Positions 1 through 9,665 of a stretch of DNA of 12,143 bases are shown here, piece after piece. The position numbers were made by a program, and so were the translations under genes. Within the stretch, counting starts at the first letter, position 1. Each line of letters starts with the position of its first letter. The notes under the pieces were generated by a model that had not been told where the DNA came from, searched no databases, and saw only the letters and a program-made list of their open reading frames with translations. Source of the stretch: a bacterium (GTDB taxonomy: Bacteria > SZUA-79 > Acidulodesulfobacterales > Acidulodesulfobacteraceae); contig JAKAKF010000249.1 in assembly GCA_021813595.1 (NCBI GenBank), forward strand, positions 1 to 12,143, given 5' to 3'.

Positions 1-43
1 TATGTCTAAATTTATTTTTATATTCTGAGAGGTACTAAATAAC

Positions 44-883
44 ATGTATGAAATCGTCGGTAAAAAAAATCTTGGCGAAGGTATAAATTTATATAATATA
101 TCGGCTCCGGATGTTGCGTTAAAAGCCATGCCAGGTCAGTTTATAATTTTAAGGGTTAATAAAAACGGGGAAAGAGTCCCTATTACCATAGCAAATTCCG
201 ATAAAAACGATAAGACGGTTACAATATTAGTTCAAACACTCGGAAAAACAACGCATTTGCTCAGCGAACTAAACGTGGGCGACAGCCTGGCCGACGTAGT
301 GGGTCCGCTCGGCATTCCTACGGAAATAGAAAAATTCGGAACCGTCGTATGCGTAGGGGGAGGCTTCGGTATAGCCGCAATATATCCTATAGCCAAAGCC
401 ATGAAATCAGCTGGAAATAATGTTATTTCTATAATCGGAGCGAGAAGCAAAGAACTGCTTTTAATGGAAGACGAGATGAGGTCGGCGAGCAGTGAAGTTC
501 TTGTCGCCACAAACGACGGAAGTTACGGCACGAAAGGAATAGTTACAGATGTTTTGAGAAAACTTATTTACGATAATAAAATACATATAGACAGGGTTAT
601 TGCGATAGGACCGGTGATTATGATGAAAGCGGTCAGCGACCTTACAAGAGAAAAATCTATTAAAACGACGGTAAGTTTAAATCCTATAATGATAGACGGA
701 ACCGGAATGTGCGGCGCATGCAGAGTTCTTGTAGATAAAAAAACTAAATTCGCCTGTGTTGACGGTCCCGATTTTGACGGGCATCTCGTTGATTTTGATA
801 ATCTTATGAACAGGCTCAAATTTTATAAAGAAGAAGAAAAAGCTTCTTACGAGTGTCATATGAAACAGCACCATAAATTATAA
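44..883 (+). CDS. nfnA: NfnA: FAD/[2Fe-2S] subunit of electron-bifurcating NADH-dependent ferredoxin:NADP+ oxidoreductase
   Basis: The 279-residue protein has the PyrK/NfnA-type ferredoxin reductase fold. An FAD-binding beta-barrel carries RVPITIAN (normally RIPLTIAD) and VGPLGIPTE. A nucleotide-binding half has VCVGGGFGIAAIYPIAKAM. A C-terminal iron-sulfur loop follows, D218-x4-C223-x2-C226-x11-C238 (IDGTGMCGAC then ACVDG). An aspartate as first ligand of the [2Fe-2S] cluster distinguishes NfnA from the all-cysteine PyrK. The length is normal for the family. Known role: with NfnB this cytoplasmic enzyme couples NADH and reduced ferredoxin oxidation to NADP+ reduction by flavin-based bifurcation; older annotations call it sulfide dehydrogenase or glutamate synthase-associated subunit. 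ATG at 44 follows GAGAGG (27-32). nfnB follows after 55 bases, so one operon is likely. The product is secure; the physiological direction is inferred. Confidence 0.93.
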   Translation: MYEIVGKKNLGEGINLYNISAPDVALKAMPGQFIILRVNKNGERVPITIANSDKNDKTVTILVQTLGKTTHLLSELNVGDSLADVVGPLGIPTEIEKFGTVVCVGGGFGIAAIYPIAKAMKSAGNNVISIIGARSKELLLMEDEMRSASSEVLVATNDGSYGTKGIVTDVLRKLIYDNKIHIDRVIAIGPVIMMKAVSDLTREKSIKTTVSLNPIMIDGTGMCGACRVLVDKKTKFACVDGPDFDGHLVDFDNLMNRLKFYKEEEKASYECHMKQHHKL

Positions 884-917
884 TCCTCCTTAATTAATTT
901 TTTATATAATACGATAA

Positions 918-2390
<1,473 letters not shown>

Positions 2391-2408
2391 TATATCTCCT
2401 AGCTTAAT

Positions 2409-2437
2409 TTGACAAAATTATATAATTATGAGATAAA
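2409..2437 (+). promoter_or_regulatory. Probable promoter of the tRNA-Leu gene
   Basis: A perfect -35 TTGACA (2409-2414) is followed after 17 bases by GATAAA (2432-2437), a moderate -10. ATAAAT at 18 bases spacing is an alternative. Initiation near 2444 would leave about 35 bases of leader before the mature tRNA at 2479. The assignment rests on motif match and position only. Confidence 0.45.
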
Positions 2438-2478
2438 TTATACTTAGTTGTTTTTTTACGCCTCACATTTTATAAACT

Positions 2479-2566
2479 GCCGGGGTGGCGGAAGTGGTAG
2501 ACGCAAGGGACTTAAAATCCCTCGGAACTTAGTTCCGTGCCGGTTCGATTCCGGCCCTCGGCACCA
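2479..2566 (+). tRNA. tRNA-Leu (anticodon UAA)
   Basis: All arms fold. The acceptor stem GCCGGGG (2479-2485) pairs with CCTCGGC (2556-2562) with one G-U. The anticodon stem AGGGA/TCCCT encloses the loop CTTAAAA, with anticodon TAA at 2513-2515. A long variable arm CGGAAC-TTA-GTTCCG (2523-2537) marks a class II tRNA. The T arm is GCCGG-TTCGATT-CCGGC (2539-2555). Discriminator A at 2563 (the leucine identity base) is followed by an encoded CCA (2564-2566). The length of 88 nt including CCA is normal. It should read UUA, and UUG by wobble, leucine codons; UUA is common in this window's genes. It lies alone between nfnB and the cyclase gene with no second tRNA nearby. Confidence 0.97.
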
Positions 2567-2598
2567 ATTAAAGATGTTATTCAATATCAACTTTAATT
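2566..2598 (+). terminator. Possible AT-rich stem-loop at the end of the tRNA-Leu gene
   Basis: Arms 2566-2578 and 2586-2598 pair at 11 of 13 positions, including an uninterrupted outer 8 bp AATTAAAG/CTTTAATT, around the loop ATTCAAT. Short T-rich sequence follows. The stem starts at the last base of CCA, where a tRNA terminator would be expected. The pairing is mostly A-T and there is no long U-tract directly after it, so termination activity is uncertain. Confidence 0.3.
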
Positions 2599-2602
2599 TC
2601 TC

Positions 2603-2639
2603 TCAATAAATAATTTTTTTATGTTATCCTATTTATTGA
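2603..2639. repeat. Perfect 10-bp inverted repeat in the tRNA-cyclase intergenic region
   Basis: TCAATAAATA (2603-2612) and TATTTATTGA (2630-2639) are exact inverted copies separated by 17 bases that include a run of T. A transcript could form a hairpin here, but no U-tract follows on the + strand. It may be a second, weak transcription stop behind the tRNA or a protein-binding dyad. Part of the symmetry may be chance in such AT-rich DNA. Confidence 0.4.
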
Positions 2640-2713
2640 ATTTATGAGATTATTGATATATATTCTTAATTATCTTACACAATACTACCTCCCGAAAAAC
2701 CATAAATTTTACT

Positions 2714-2742
2714 AAAACAAGTAAAGAAAAATAAGATATAAT
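2714..2742 (+). promoter_or_regulatory. Candidate promoter for the diguanylate cyclase gene
   Basis: A consensus -10 TATAAT lies at 2737-2742. At 17 bases spacing the -35 position holds only AAAACA (3 of 6 consensus bases). Transcription from here would give a leader of roughly 90 bases containing the CTTACGTAAG dyad. In DNA this AT-rich a TATAAT can arise by chance, so the call is weak. Confidence 0.25.
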
Positions 2743-2777
2743 AAAAAAATAGAAACATATCCCCGTTTATTTAATCG

Positions 2778-2787
2778 CTTACGTAAG
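2778..2787. promoter_or_regulatory. CTTACGTAAG palindrome upstream of the cyclase gene
   Basis: This perfect 10-bp palindrome lies about 55 bases before the cyclase start codon, with ATCG just before it and CGAT 10 bases after it. It lies in otherwise A/T-only surroundings and could be an operator for a dimeric regulator. No specific regulator is recognisable from the sequence. Confidence 0.25.
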
Positions 2788-2840
2788 TCATTGTTTCGAT
2801 AAGAAAACGATTTGAAAAGAAATTAAAAAAACTTGAAGAT

Positions 2841-5800
2841 ATGCCGAAAATAAATATTAATTCCATAAAATTTAAAATATATTTTCTTTTTATCATATCG
2901 AATATCATTATTTTTTCGATAGGCATATTTTTAGCCGTCCATTATATTGCCTTATACAGCCGTAAATCTTTAAAGGATCAGTTAAAATCCGCGTTAATGG
3001 CGGAGACGATGGCATTTATCGGCGACAGGAACTATATGCTCGAAAAGGCTAACGACATTGTCGCTCATAACTTTAAAAGCAGGTTTATACGAAAAATATC
3101 CGATTCCAAAAAAATATCGAGCATCGTATTGATAAGAATAAAAAACGGGCGGGAGAGTTACATAAATAAGTTTAAATACAAGTATAAGAATAAAGTTAAA
3201 AAATTAAGCGACTATCAAAGATTTCTGGGAATTATTCTAACAAAGAACAGGTATATATATACAGGGTTTGGGAGGGATAAATCTGACAGGCTTATAGAAC
3301 TAAGGACAATTTACTGGCTGATACATAAAAACAGCGGGTTTATAATTATATTAAATAAGCATATAACCAGCGGTTATTTAAGAAGCATAACTATTAAAAA
3401 CAATATGACCGTCCGTTTGGGCATCTATTACGGGAGCAAGAGGTCGGCGGTTTCGACCGTCATAAATAATAGGTATTGGGGTGTCGGTCAAAGCGCCACT
3501 AAAAAACAGCTTCAGGTTTTAAAAAAAGGCAAAAGTGTTTATACGTCCGTAGTTGTAAGAGGCGTCCCATTTTATATATACAATAAACCGGTAAAAAACT
3601 ACGGCGGCAAAATAATAGGAATTTTAGGTTCCGGAATAGAGCAATATAGATTTTTATCCTATCTTTCAGAGCTTTATATACCGATACTTTTTTTCTTCGG
3701 CTTATATATTTTTGCTATATTATTTTTTATGTTAGTTTATAAGAAATTTACAGGCCCGTTTTACGACCTTTTAAGAAACATCGAAGAAATAGACCCTAAT
3801 AACCCTAAAAGACAGGATTTGGCAAGCAAATATCAAAATAAAGAAACCGAATTTTACAATTTTGCAAAAGCAATTACTGTTCTAAACGATACGATAATCA
3901 AAAAACAGGAAGAAAATAAACTTATCGTATCTAATATAAACTATTTTTCTAAAACAGTTTCCGAGATGGACGATTTTAATTCTTTAACCCTTAAACTTAT
4001 GGACTTAATAGTTGAAAAAATGGGATACGGCTATGCATGGTTCGGGGTTTTAGACGAGGACAAAAAAGAGGTTAAAATAATAAGCGCCTATAATAATGAT
4101 TTTAGTTATACAAAAAACCTGATTCTTAAATATGACGACCAGACCGGCAATTTAAAATATTCGCAAAACTTAACGGCAACGGCAATAATGTCCAAGGATT
4201 ATGCAGTGATAAACGATGCAGAAAGCGATAAAACCGTTCCGTATTATTATAAAGATAAACTTCTTGAATATAAATTTTTATCGGCAGGAGCGTTTCCGTT
4301 AATTGCACAGGGTAGGGTTATAGGCGTGCTGGGGGTTTATTCAAACAAAAAAAACGCCTTTGACAGCATTAAAGCCGGTGTGATTTTAAATTTAGCAAAT
4401 TATCTTGCACATTTAATGATTTATCTAAAAAACCTTAAAAGATCGTCTATTTTATCGGAAATGGCGGAACAAATATTATTTTCAATGACGACGGGGTATG
4501 AAAAGCGGCAGGAAGAAGGCTCGACCCATGACGGCAGTTCCGTTCCTTCCCGGGTAGCGGAGCGGCAGCCAAAGCTTGACGAAGCATTTCTTCGAGAATT
4601 TTTAAATAATCTGGAAGATAATCTGCAGACCGACTTCGTCGAATTTATCGTCTATGACGGGATTAAAAATGAGATTGTAAGAGCGGAGTTTTCAAGGGGC
4701 TGGGAATACAATTTAGGTAAAAACACCTTAGACCCTACCCCTACATTATTCGTTCAAAAAAGAATCGCGGAAAACAGGCTGGATGCTTATAATTATCAGG
4801 AAGACGAATTTGCTGCGGAGTTTTTTAAAGATAAGGGCGTTAAAGACATAATTCTTTACACATTCCAAGGAACAAAAGGCAGAAGGTATATGGCGGTAAC
4901 CGGAGTAATCGAAAGAAAAACGGCGTTTTACGGAGAGGATTTAGAATTTTTTAGAAACGGTATTAACTTTATTGCTGCATATTTTGAGATTAATACGCTT
5001 TTGGAGAAATTGGATTTGTCTTTGGAATTACTGGAAAACAGGGAAAATTTGATAAATAAGATGGTCGAGTTCGGGGTTGTTTCAATAAATTTGACAGATA
5101 AATTAGTAAGCCTATACAATGATTACTTTGCCGGAGTTTTTAATGTCGGGAAATTTTCCGCTCCGATAAGTTTAGATAAATTTTATGAAATTATAAAACC
5201 GGCTTTCAAAGACGAAAATTTTGCCTACACTATTTTCGAAACATATATAAAAAACAGATATACGGCTACAATAGAAAGCGTAGAAATAAATCTTAAAAGC
5301 GGGATTACGCTAGGCATGAAATCCAGTTTATTTTTAACCAAAAACAACAATATTATAAGGCTCCTTGTCTTTGGAAATATTACCGAACTGCGAGAAAACA
5401 TAAAAAACCTTGAGAACTTAACTAAAAAGCTTAATTTATTAAATGATTTATCATATAAATTATCCGTTGTGTTCACGCTTGAATATGCTATAAAAACATT
5501 CGCGGAGGGGCTTTATACTATAAAAAAAGATGGAGAGGGAAAAGTAGATTCCCTTCATATCAATATATTCGATACCGTTACTAAAAAGACGGTTACGTCG
5601 CTGATTTACAGCAGGAAGGAAAATAGGCAGGGAGAAGATGCGCTTTCCGAAAATTCCAGCAAGGTTATCATAACGACTAATAATATTAATTATGAGGATT
5701 ATTTGTCAAACTGCGAACTTTTGAAAGACCGAAATAATAAAAACCAGGACGGAATGGTCGATAATTGCGAGTTTCGCGGGACTTCAGGCAGTTATACCTG

Positions 5801-6491
5801 TTTTGTGCTTAAAATCAGCGACGAGATTGCAGGGACAGTTTCGATAGATTCGGAAGATAAAGATTTCTTTACGAAGGAAATGACGGATTTGATAAAAGAA
5901 ATAATCAACATAGCCTCTCCGGTTTTCGCAAAACTTATATTAATAGAAACGAACAAAGAACTCGCGATTACCGATTCCCTCACCGAAATATACAATAGAA
6001 GATTTATGTATGAATTTGCCAAAAGAGAAATCGTCAGGGCATGCAGAAATTCAGCCGATCTTTCCATTGCCATATTAGATATCGATAAATTTAAAAATAT
6101 AAACGACAATCACGGCCATCATATGGGCGACATTATGCTGACCGAATTTACCAATGATTTGAAAAATGTTTTAATGAGGAAACAGGATATTATTACAAGG
6201 TACGGCGGCGATGAATTCGTTATGATTTTACCGGATACCGATAAAGTTAATGCGTTTAATTTGATGGAAAGATTGAGAGCTTACATTGAAGGAAGAATAT
6301 ATAATTTTGAAGACAATTTAAATTTAAATATTACTGTATCGATAGGAGTTTCAAGTTTGAGAACGCTGCCGGACGGCAAAAGCATAAAAAATAACGGCGA
6401 CCCTGACGATATTTTAAATCGCCTTCTAAAGATTGCGGACGATAATTTATACAGGGCTAAAGATTTAGGCAGAAATAAAGTCGTAGGATAA
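2841..6491 (+). CDS. Membrane-bound multi-sensor diguanylate cyclase (Cache - HAMP-like - GAF/PAS modules - GGDEF)
   Basis: This 1216-residue inner-membrane signalling protein should make cyclic di-GMP from two GTP. A transmembrane helix at ~13-36 and another at ~279-302 enclose a ~240-residue periplasmic domain. That domain ends in the Cache signature GVPFYIYNKPVKNYGGKIIGILGSGI, which suggests small-ligand sensing. A HAMP-like stretch (~303-355) follows. A GAF-like domain lies at ~375-533, a divergent GAF-like domain at ~583-720, a PAS-like region at ~735-860 and another possible GAF at ~870-1035. The GGDEF domain has D1045-SLTEIYNRR, metal ligand D1080, N1088, D1097, the intact GGDEF active loop (1122-1126) and the RxxD inhibitory site R1113-KQD exactly five residues before it. 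No EAL domain is present. ATG at 2841 has only a weak TTGAAG before it. pheS follows 49 bases later. The GGDEF call is secure; module boundaries and ligands are approximate. Confidence 0.9.
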   Translation: MPKININSIKFKIYFLFIISNIIIFSIGIFLAVHYIALYSRKSLKDQLKSALMAETMAFIGDRNYMLEKANDIVAHNFKSRFIRKISDSKKISSIVLIRIKNGRESYINKFKYKYKNKVKKLSDYQRFLGIILTKNRYIYTGFGRDKSDRLIELRTIYWLIHKNSGFIIILNKHITSGYLRSITIKNNMTVRLGIYYGSKRSAVSTVINNRYWGVGQSATKKQLQVLKKGKSVYTSVVVRGVPFYIYNKPVKNYGGKIIGILGSGIEQYRFLSYLSELYIPILFFFGLYIFAILFFMLVYKKFTGPFYDLLRNIEEIDPNNPKRQDLASKYQNKETEFYNFAKAITVLNDTIIKKQEENKLIVSNINYFSKTVSEMDDFNSLTLKLMDLIVEKMGYGYAWFGVLDEDKKEVKIISAYNNDFSYTKNLILKYDDQTGNLKYSQNLTATAIMSKDYAVINDAESDKTVPYYYKDKLLEYKFLSAGAFPLIAQGRVIGVLGVYSNKKNAFDSIKAGVILNLANYLAHLMIYLKNLKRSSILSEMAEQILFSMTTGYEKRQEEGSTHDGSSVPSRVAERQPKLDEAFLREFLNNLEDNLQTDFVEFIVYDGIKNEIVRAEFSRGWEYNLGKNTLDPTPTLFVQKRIAENRLDAYNYQEDEFAAEFFKDKGVKDIILYTFQGTKGRRYMAVTGVIERKTAFYGEDLEFFRNGINFIAAYFEINTLLEKLDLSLELLENRENLINKMVEFGVVSINLTDKLVSLYNDYFAGVFNVGKFSAPISLDKFYEIIKPAFKDENFAYTIFETYIKNRYTATIESVEINLKSGITLGMKSSLFLTKNNNIIRLLVFGNITELRENIKNLENLTKKLNLLNDLSYKLSVVFTLEYAIKTFAEGLYTIKKDGEGKVDSLHINIFDTVTKKTVTSLIYSRKENRQGEDALSENSSKVIITTNNINYEDYLSNCELLKDRNNKNQDGMVDNCEFRGTSGSYTCFVLKISDEIAGTVSIDSEDKDFFTKEMTDLIKEIINIASPVFAKLILIETNKELAITDSLTEIYNRRFMYEFAKREIVRACRNSADLSIAILDIDKFKNINDNHGHHMGDIMLTEFTNDLKNVLMRKQDIITRYGGDEFVMILPDTDKVNAFNLMERLRAYIEGRIYNFEDNLNLNITVSIGVSSLRTLPDGKSIKNNGDPDDILNRLLKIADDNLYRAKDLGRNKVVG

Positions 6492-6520
6492 ATTAAGGGC
6501 TTGAAAATTTATATAAAAAG

Positions 6521-6540
6521 ATTAATAATATATCATTAAT
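6521..6540. promoter_or_regulatory. Near-perfect palindrome directly abutting the pheS start codon
   Basis: The 20 bases before ATG 6541 match their own reverse complement at 18 positions (ATTAAT ... ATTAAT outer arms). They occupy the place where a Shine-Dalgarno sequence would sit, and none is visible. The stretch could be an operator or simply an AT-rich, unstructured initiation region. It is almost purely A/T, so chance symmetry is a serious alternative. Confidence 0.25.
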
Positions 6541-7575
6541 ATGAATAATGAATCTGAAATTATAAGCGAAATAAATAAAATTTCGGAAAATGCCGAAAAA
6601 CTCTTGAATTCTTCAAAAAATTTAGACGAGTTAGAGAGCGGGTTCCGTGATTTTGCCGGTAAAAAAAGTAAAATAGCCGCTATATTGCATAATATTCACC
6701 TATATTCAGCGGAAGAAAAGAAAATTATCGGTTCAAAATCCAATGAAGTTAAAAAACGCATAGAGAATATTTACGGCAGTAAAAAAGAAGAACTTTCGAT
6801 TGCAGAACGCAGCAAGTTTTTAAACGGACGCAGTATCGATTTGACCATTCCGGGCAATTATATAGAAATAAAGCATAAGCATCCTATAACCGCAGTTTTA
6901 GAAGAAGCATGCGATTTTTTTACTTCGATGGGTTTCGAGATAGTCGAAGGTCCTGAAATTGAAACGACCTATTATAATTTTGATGCTCTTAATATTCCTG
7001 CAGAACATCCTGCAAGAGACGTTTGGGATACTTTTTATCTTCTTAACGGAATGGTTCCAAGAACACATACATCAAGCGTTCAGGCAAGAACTCTTGAAAA
7101 GAAACAACTTCCTCTTAGGATAATTGCGCCCGGCAGATGTTACAGGTATGAAGCGGTAGATGCGACCCATCTTTTTATGTTTAATCAAATGGAAGGACTT
7201 TTTGTCGATAAAAATGTAAAACTTTCCGATTTAAAGGGGATATTGGAAGAAACCGTGCGGCATCTTCTTGGCGCAAGGAAAACACGCTTCAGGCCGGCTT
7301 TTTATCCTTTTGTAGAACCGGGATTGGATCTGGATATAGAGTGCGTATTTTGCGGCGGAAAAGGTTGCGGAGTATGCAAAAATACGGGATGGATAGAAGT
7401 AATTCCATGCGGGATGGTTCATCCTAACGTTTTTAAATATGCGGATATCGATCCTAAAGAATATAAAGGTTTTGCATTTGGAATGGGATTCGACAGAATC
7501 GTAATGTTGAAATACAATATTAACGACCTCAGGCTGCTTTATCAGGGAAACCTCGATATCCTTAGACAGTTTTAA
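6541..7575 (+). CDS. pheS: Phenylalanyl-tRNA synthetase alpha subunit
   Basis: This is the catalytic subunit of the cytoplasmic alpha2beta2 enzyme that charges tRNA-Phe. The 344 residues match the family length. An N-terminal coiled-coil tRNA-binding arm covers about residues 1-85. Class II motif 1 surrounds H114-P115 and the GFEIVEGPEIE stretch. Motif 2 is GRCYRYEAVDATHLFMFNQ (from G198). Motif 3 is GMGFDRIVMLKY (from G314). A C268-x2-C271-x4-C276-x2-C279 knuckle precedes the conserved GCGMVHPNVF-type segment (here PCGMVHPNVF), as in many bacterial PheS. ATG at 6541 fits the family N-terminus, although no Shine-Dalgarno precedes it. Upstream is the cyclase gene (49 bases) rather than the frequent rplT. 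Downstream, instead of pheT, lies a convergent helicase gene whose stop codon overlaps this one by three bases (shared TTAA). No terminator is visible between them. Confidence 0.97.
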   Translation: MNNESEIISEINKISENAEKLLNSSKNLDELESGFRDFAGKKSKIAAILHNIHLYSAEEKKIIGSKSNEVKKRIENIYGSKKEELSIAERSKFLNGRSIDLTIPGNYIEIKHKHPITAVLEEACDFFTSMGFEIVEGPEIETTYYNFDALNIPAEHPARDVWDTFYLLNGMVPRTHTSSVQARTLEKKQLPLRIIAPGRCYRYEAVDATHLFMFNQMEGLFVDKNVKLSDLKGILEETVRHLLGARKTRFRPAFYPFVEPGLDLDIECVFCGGKGCGVCKNTGWIEVIPCGMVHPNVFKYADIDPKEYKGFAFGMGFDRIVMLKYNINDLRLLYQGNLDILRQF

Positions 7576-9665
7576 CGGTTTTCTTTCAAAAATTCCGACA
7601 TTTTTCCCGCATAAGTAATAAAAATTATTTCTTTTGCTCTCGAAGCCGCAACGTAAAATAGTTTAGCCTCATCGTTTTCGCCTGTTTTTAGTTCAATACG
7701 ACTGTCTAAAAATTTAATAAAAGGATGCCTTAAAGCATCCCGCGCCGTATTTGCCGGCGATATGCTTTTTAAATGAGGTATATTACCATGCGTTACGTTT
7801 GCTATAAAAACGGCGTCGAATTCAAGCCCTTTGCTCCGGTGTATAGTTCCTATAAATCCGCCGCCGCTATAAAAAGAAAAATTATTGTGATAAAATCCGC
7901 CGATAATAGTTTCAAAATGCTCAGCTTCCCTTTGCGTCCTAACCAAAATAGCGGTAGATTTTCCTTGCGAAATCAATTTGTTAAACATTTTTTTAATAAA
8001 TTCCTCTTCAGCATTTTTATTTTTAAATCTTAAAACATTAACGGGGTTGTTTCTACTCGCGTTCGTCGGCGGTTCGCCGCTTCCGGTTTTAGCAGTTAAT
8101 TTTTTAGGATACCTGAAAGCAATCTTATTTATTATAGAATTGCAGAAATCGACGATCTTATAATTCGACCTGAAATTATTTTGCAGGACAAAAACTTTTC
8201 CGGAAGGAAAAAATAGGTCGAAGAATAATATGTTAAAAGAATCGCCGCCGTTAAATCCGTATATTGCCTGGTCGTCGTCGCCTGCATACATGACTGCGCC
8301 CCTTGCAAAATCTATTTTTTTAATGATATAATCGCTCAAAAAATCTAAATCTTGATATTCGTCTATAAGTATATATTTGAACCGCGAAGCGATTTCTAAT
8401 GCGATATCTTTATTTCTGAGAAGTTCTATAACGCATAAAATAATTTCGCCGTAAGATATAAAAGCTATGTCTGCGGTTTCGCCGAAATTATCGCGGTTTT
8501 GGTTAATTAAAGGCGGAGATTTAAATCCCAGGTCTTTATAAAATTCTTTTACTATGGAATAAAAGAAACTGTGATATGTCGAAATATTTAAAACATTACC
8601 GGCTTTAAAATTATTTTTAATCCCCTTTAACCGCAGGCAGGATGCAATTCTATTTTTTATTTCAATTGCCGCATTATTCGTAAATGTTAAAATTATTATA
8701 GAATCTGCAGGAATAAAATTTAAAAGGTATAAAAATTTATTCACGATAATTTTAGTCTTTCCTGAACCTGCTCCCGCAATAATAAGTTGAGGCGAGGATG
8801 TTTCTTTTACCGATATATCCTGGATAGCGCTTATTTTGTCGAAGGCCGTTTTATTTGCCGAGGTTTTATTGTATCGGCAATTAATAGATTTGCGCATATT
8901 TCGGGAAGTTCCGAGAAATATTTTAATTTTATTAATTAATTCATCTGGATAAAAATAAATATCCGTTAAAGTAGTATTTATCGATATGCCGTTCTTTAAA
9001 ATAAATTCGCCGTTTGAAGCGGCATTCATTCTAAAGGGAACAGCCGCTATTTTAATTTCAAATTTTTTATCGTTTGAAAAAAACAGATACGGTTTGCCGT
9101 AATTTTCCGAAGGAGCTTTTTTAATGTAAAACCCTAAAGCGTTAATTTTAAGGATAACGTTAGCCATGGAAGATGTATAGCCTCCGTGTTTTCCGCTATA
9201 TATCATTCTGGTTTCCGCAAGAAAGGTTAAGCGAGTTTTATAAACATCCAAAATCATATATTCGGGGGAATTTTTAGCGTAATTTAAATATAAAGAAAAA
9301 ACATCGTCGATTCCAGAACTATTATCGGTTTTTAAGCAGAAAACAACGGGGCTGTTTATGGCAAAATCGCAAACGGCATTTAATAATGCGGCATCCGACA
9401 GGCATTTTATTTCTACGTCCTCCAGTATGATGAACTTTGCGGATAAAAACCCTGCAATATCTTTAAAAGGAAAGCCTAGCGGAGATGTTATTCCGCCGTT
9501 AAAATTAAAATAGGCTTTTAAGGCCTTAAAAGAATATAATTTATAATCATTTTTAAATTCCGCGGCCTTTTTTATAAAATCTTCCTTATCCGATTCGGAA
9601 TAAATCATAGTTCCTATATAACAGGACAGATTAAAATTGAAATTTTTAAAATAAAGATTTATCAT
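7572..9665 (-). CDS. UvrD/Rep-family (SF1A) DNA helicase with unrecognised N-terminal region and reduced 2B
   Basis: This is a predicted ATP-dependent 3'-5' DNA translocase of 697 residues. Motifs in order: Q-motif glutamine near Q282; Walker A AGAGSGKT (297-304); Walker B IDEYQD (D435-D439); motif III AGDDDQAIYGFNGG (G462-Q466); motif IV NNFRSN (R499); motif V TIHRSKGLEFDA (H609); motif VI FYVAASRAK (Y671-K678). Only ~108 residues separate motif IV from motif V, far fewer than in UvrD or Rep, so a full 2B subdomain cannot be present. Residues 1 to ~270 match no family I recognise. ATG at 9665 has no Shine-Dalgarno, and a TATAAT (9671-9666) sits right before it. M20 (9608), behind AGGAA with short spacing, is a possible true start. 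The gene is divergent from the phosphoribosyltransferase gene (48-base gap) and converges on pheS. The helicase assignment is firm; the biological role is unknown. Confidence 0.88.
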   Translation of the reverse strand: MINLYFKNFNFNLSCYIGTMIYSESDKEDFIKKAAEFKNDYKLYSFKALKAYFNFNGGITSPLGFPFKDIAGFLSAKFIILEDVEIKCLSDAALLNAVCDFAINSPVVFCLKTDNSSGIDDVFSLYLNYAKNSPEYMILDVYKTRLTFLAETRMIYSGKHGGYTSSMANVILKINALGFYIKKAPSENYGKPYLFFSNDKKFEIKIAAVPFRMNAASNGEFILKNGISINTTLTDIYFYPDELINKIKIFLGTSRNMRKSINCRYNKTSANKTAFDKISAIQDISVKETSSPQLIIAGAGSGKTKIIVNKFLYLLNFIPADSIIILTFTNNAAIEIKNRIASCLRLKGIKNNFKAGNVLNISTYHSFFYSIVKEFYKDLGFKSPPLINQNRDNFGETADIAFISYGEIILCVIELLRNKDIALEIASRFKYILIDEYQDLDFLSDYIIKKIDFARGAVMYAGDDDQAIYGFNGGDSFNILFFDLFFPSGKVFVLQNNFRSNYKIVDFCNSIINKIAFRYPKKLTAKTGSGEPPTNASRNNPVNVLRFKNKNAEEEFIKKMFNKLISQGKSTAILVRTQREAEHFETIIGGFYHNNFSFYSGGGFIGTIHRSKGLEFDAVFIANVTHGNIPHLKSISPANTARDALRHPFIKFLDSRIELKTGENDEAKLFYVAASRAKEIIFITYAGKMSEFLKENR

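Noticed and set aside
905..910. TATAAT between nfnA and nfnB as an internal promoter
   Set aside because: No acceptable -35 sequence lies at normal spacing, and the region is nearly pure A/T, where the hexamer is expected by chance.
2479..2566. tRNA-Leu gene as an integration site (att) for a mobile element
   Set aside because: No integrase and no direct repeat of the tRNA 3' end is visible in the window, and the genes downstream are ordinary chromosomal ones.
2670..2700. GGGAGGT on the - strand near 2690 as the start of a small gene
   Set aside because: The only following starts (TTG, GTG) run into stop codons within about ten codons.
5792..6109. Antisense open frame of about 105 codons opposite the cyclase GGDEF region
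   Set aside because: It lies wholly opposite a strongly supported coding region, has no recognisable motif, and such shadow frames are expected.
7572..7575. Overlap of the pheS and helicase stop codons as a sign of assembly error or truncation
   Set aside because: Both proteins end at plausible family C-termini (PheS at NLDILRQF; the helicase shortly after motif VI). Convergent genes sharing TTAA are an ordinary compact arrangement.
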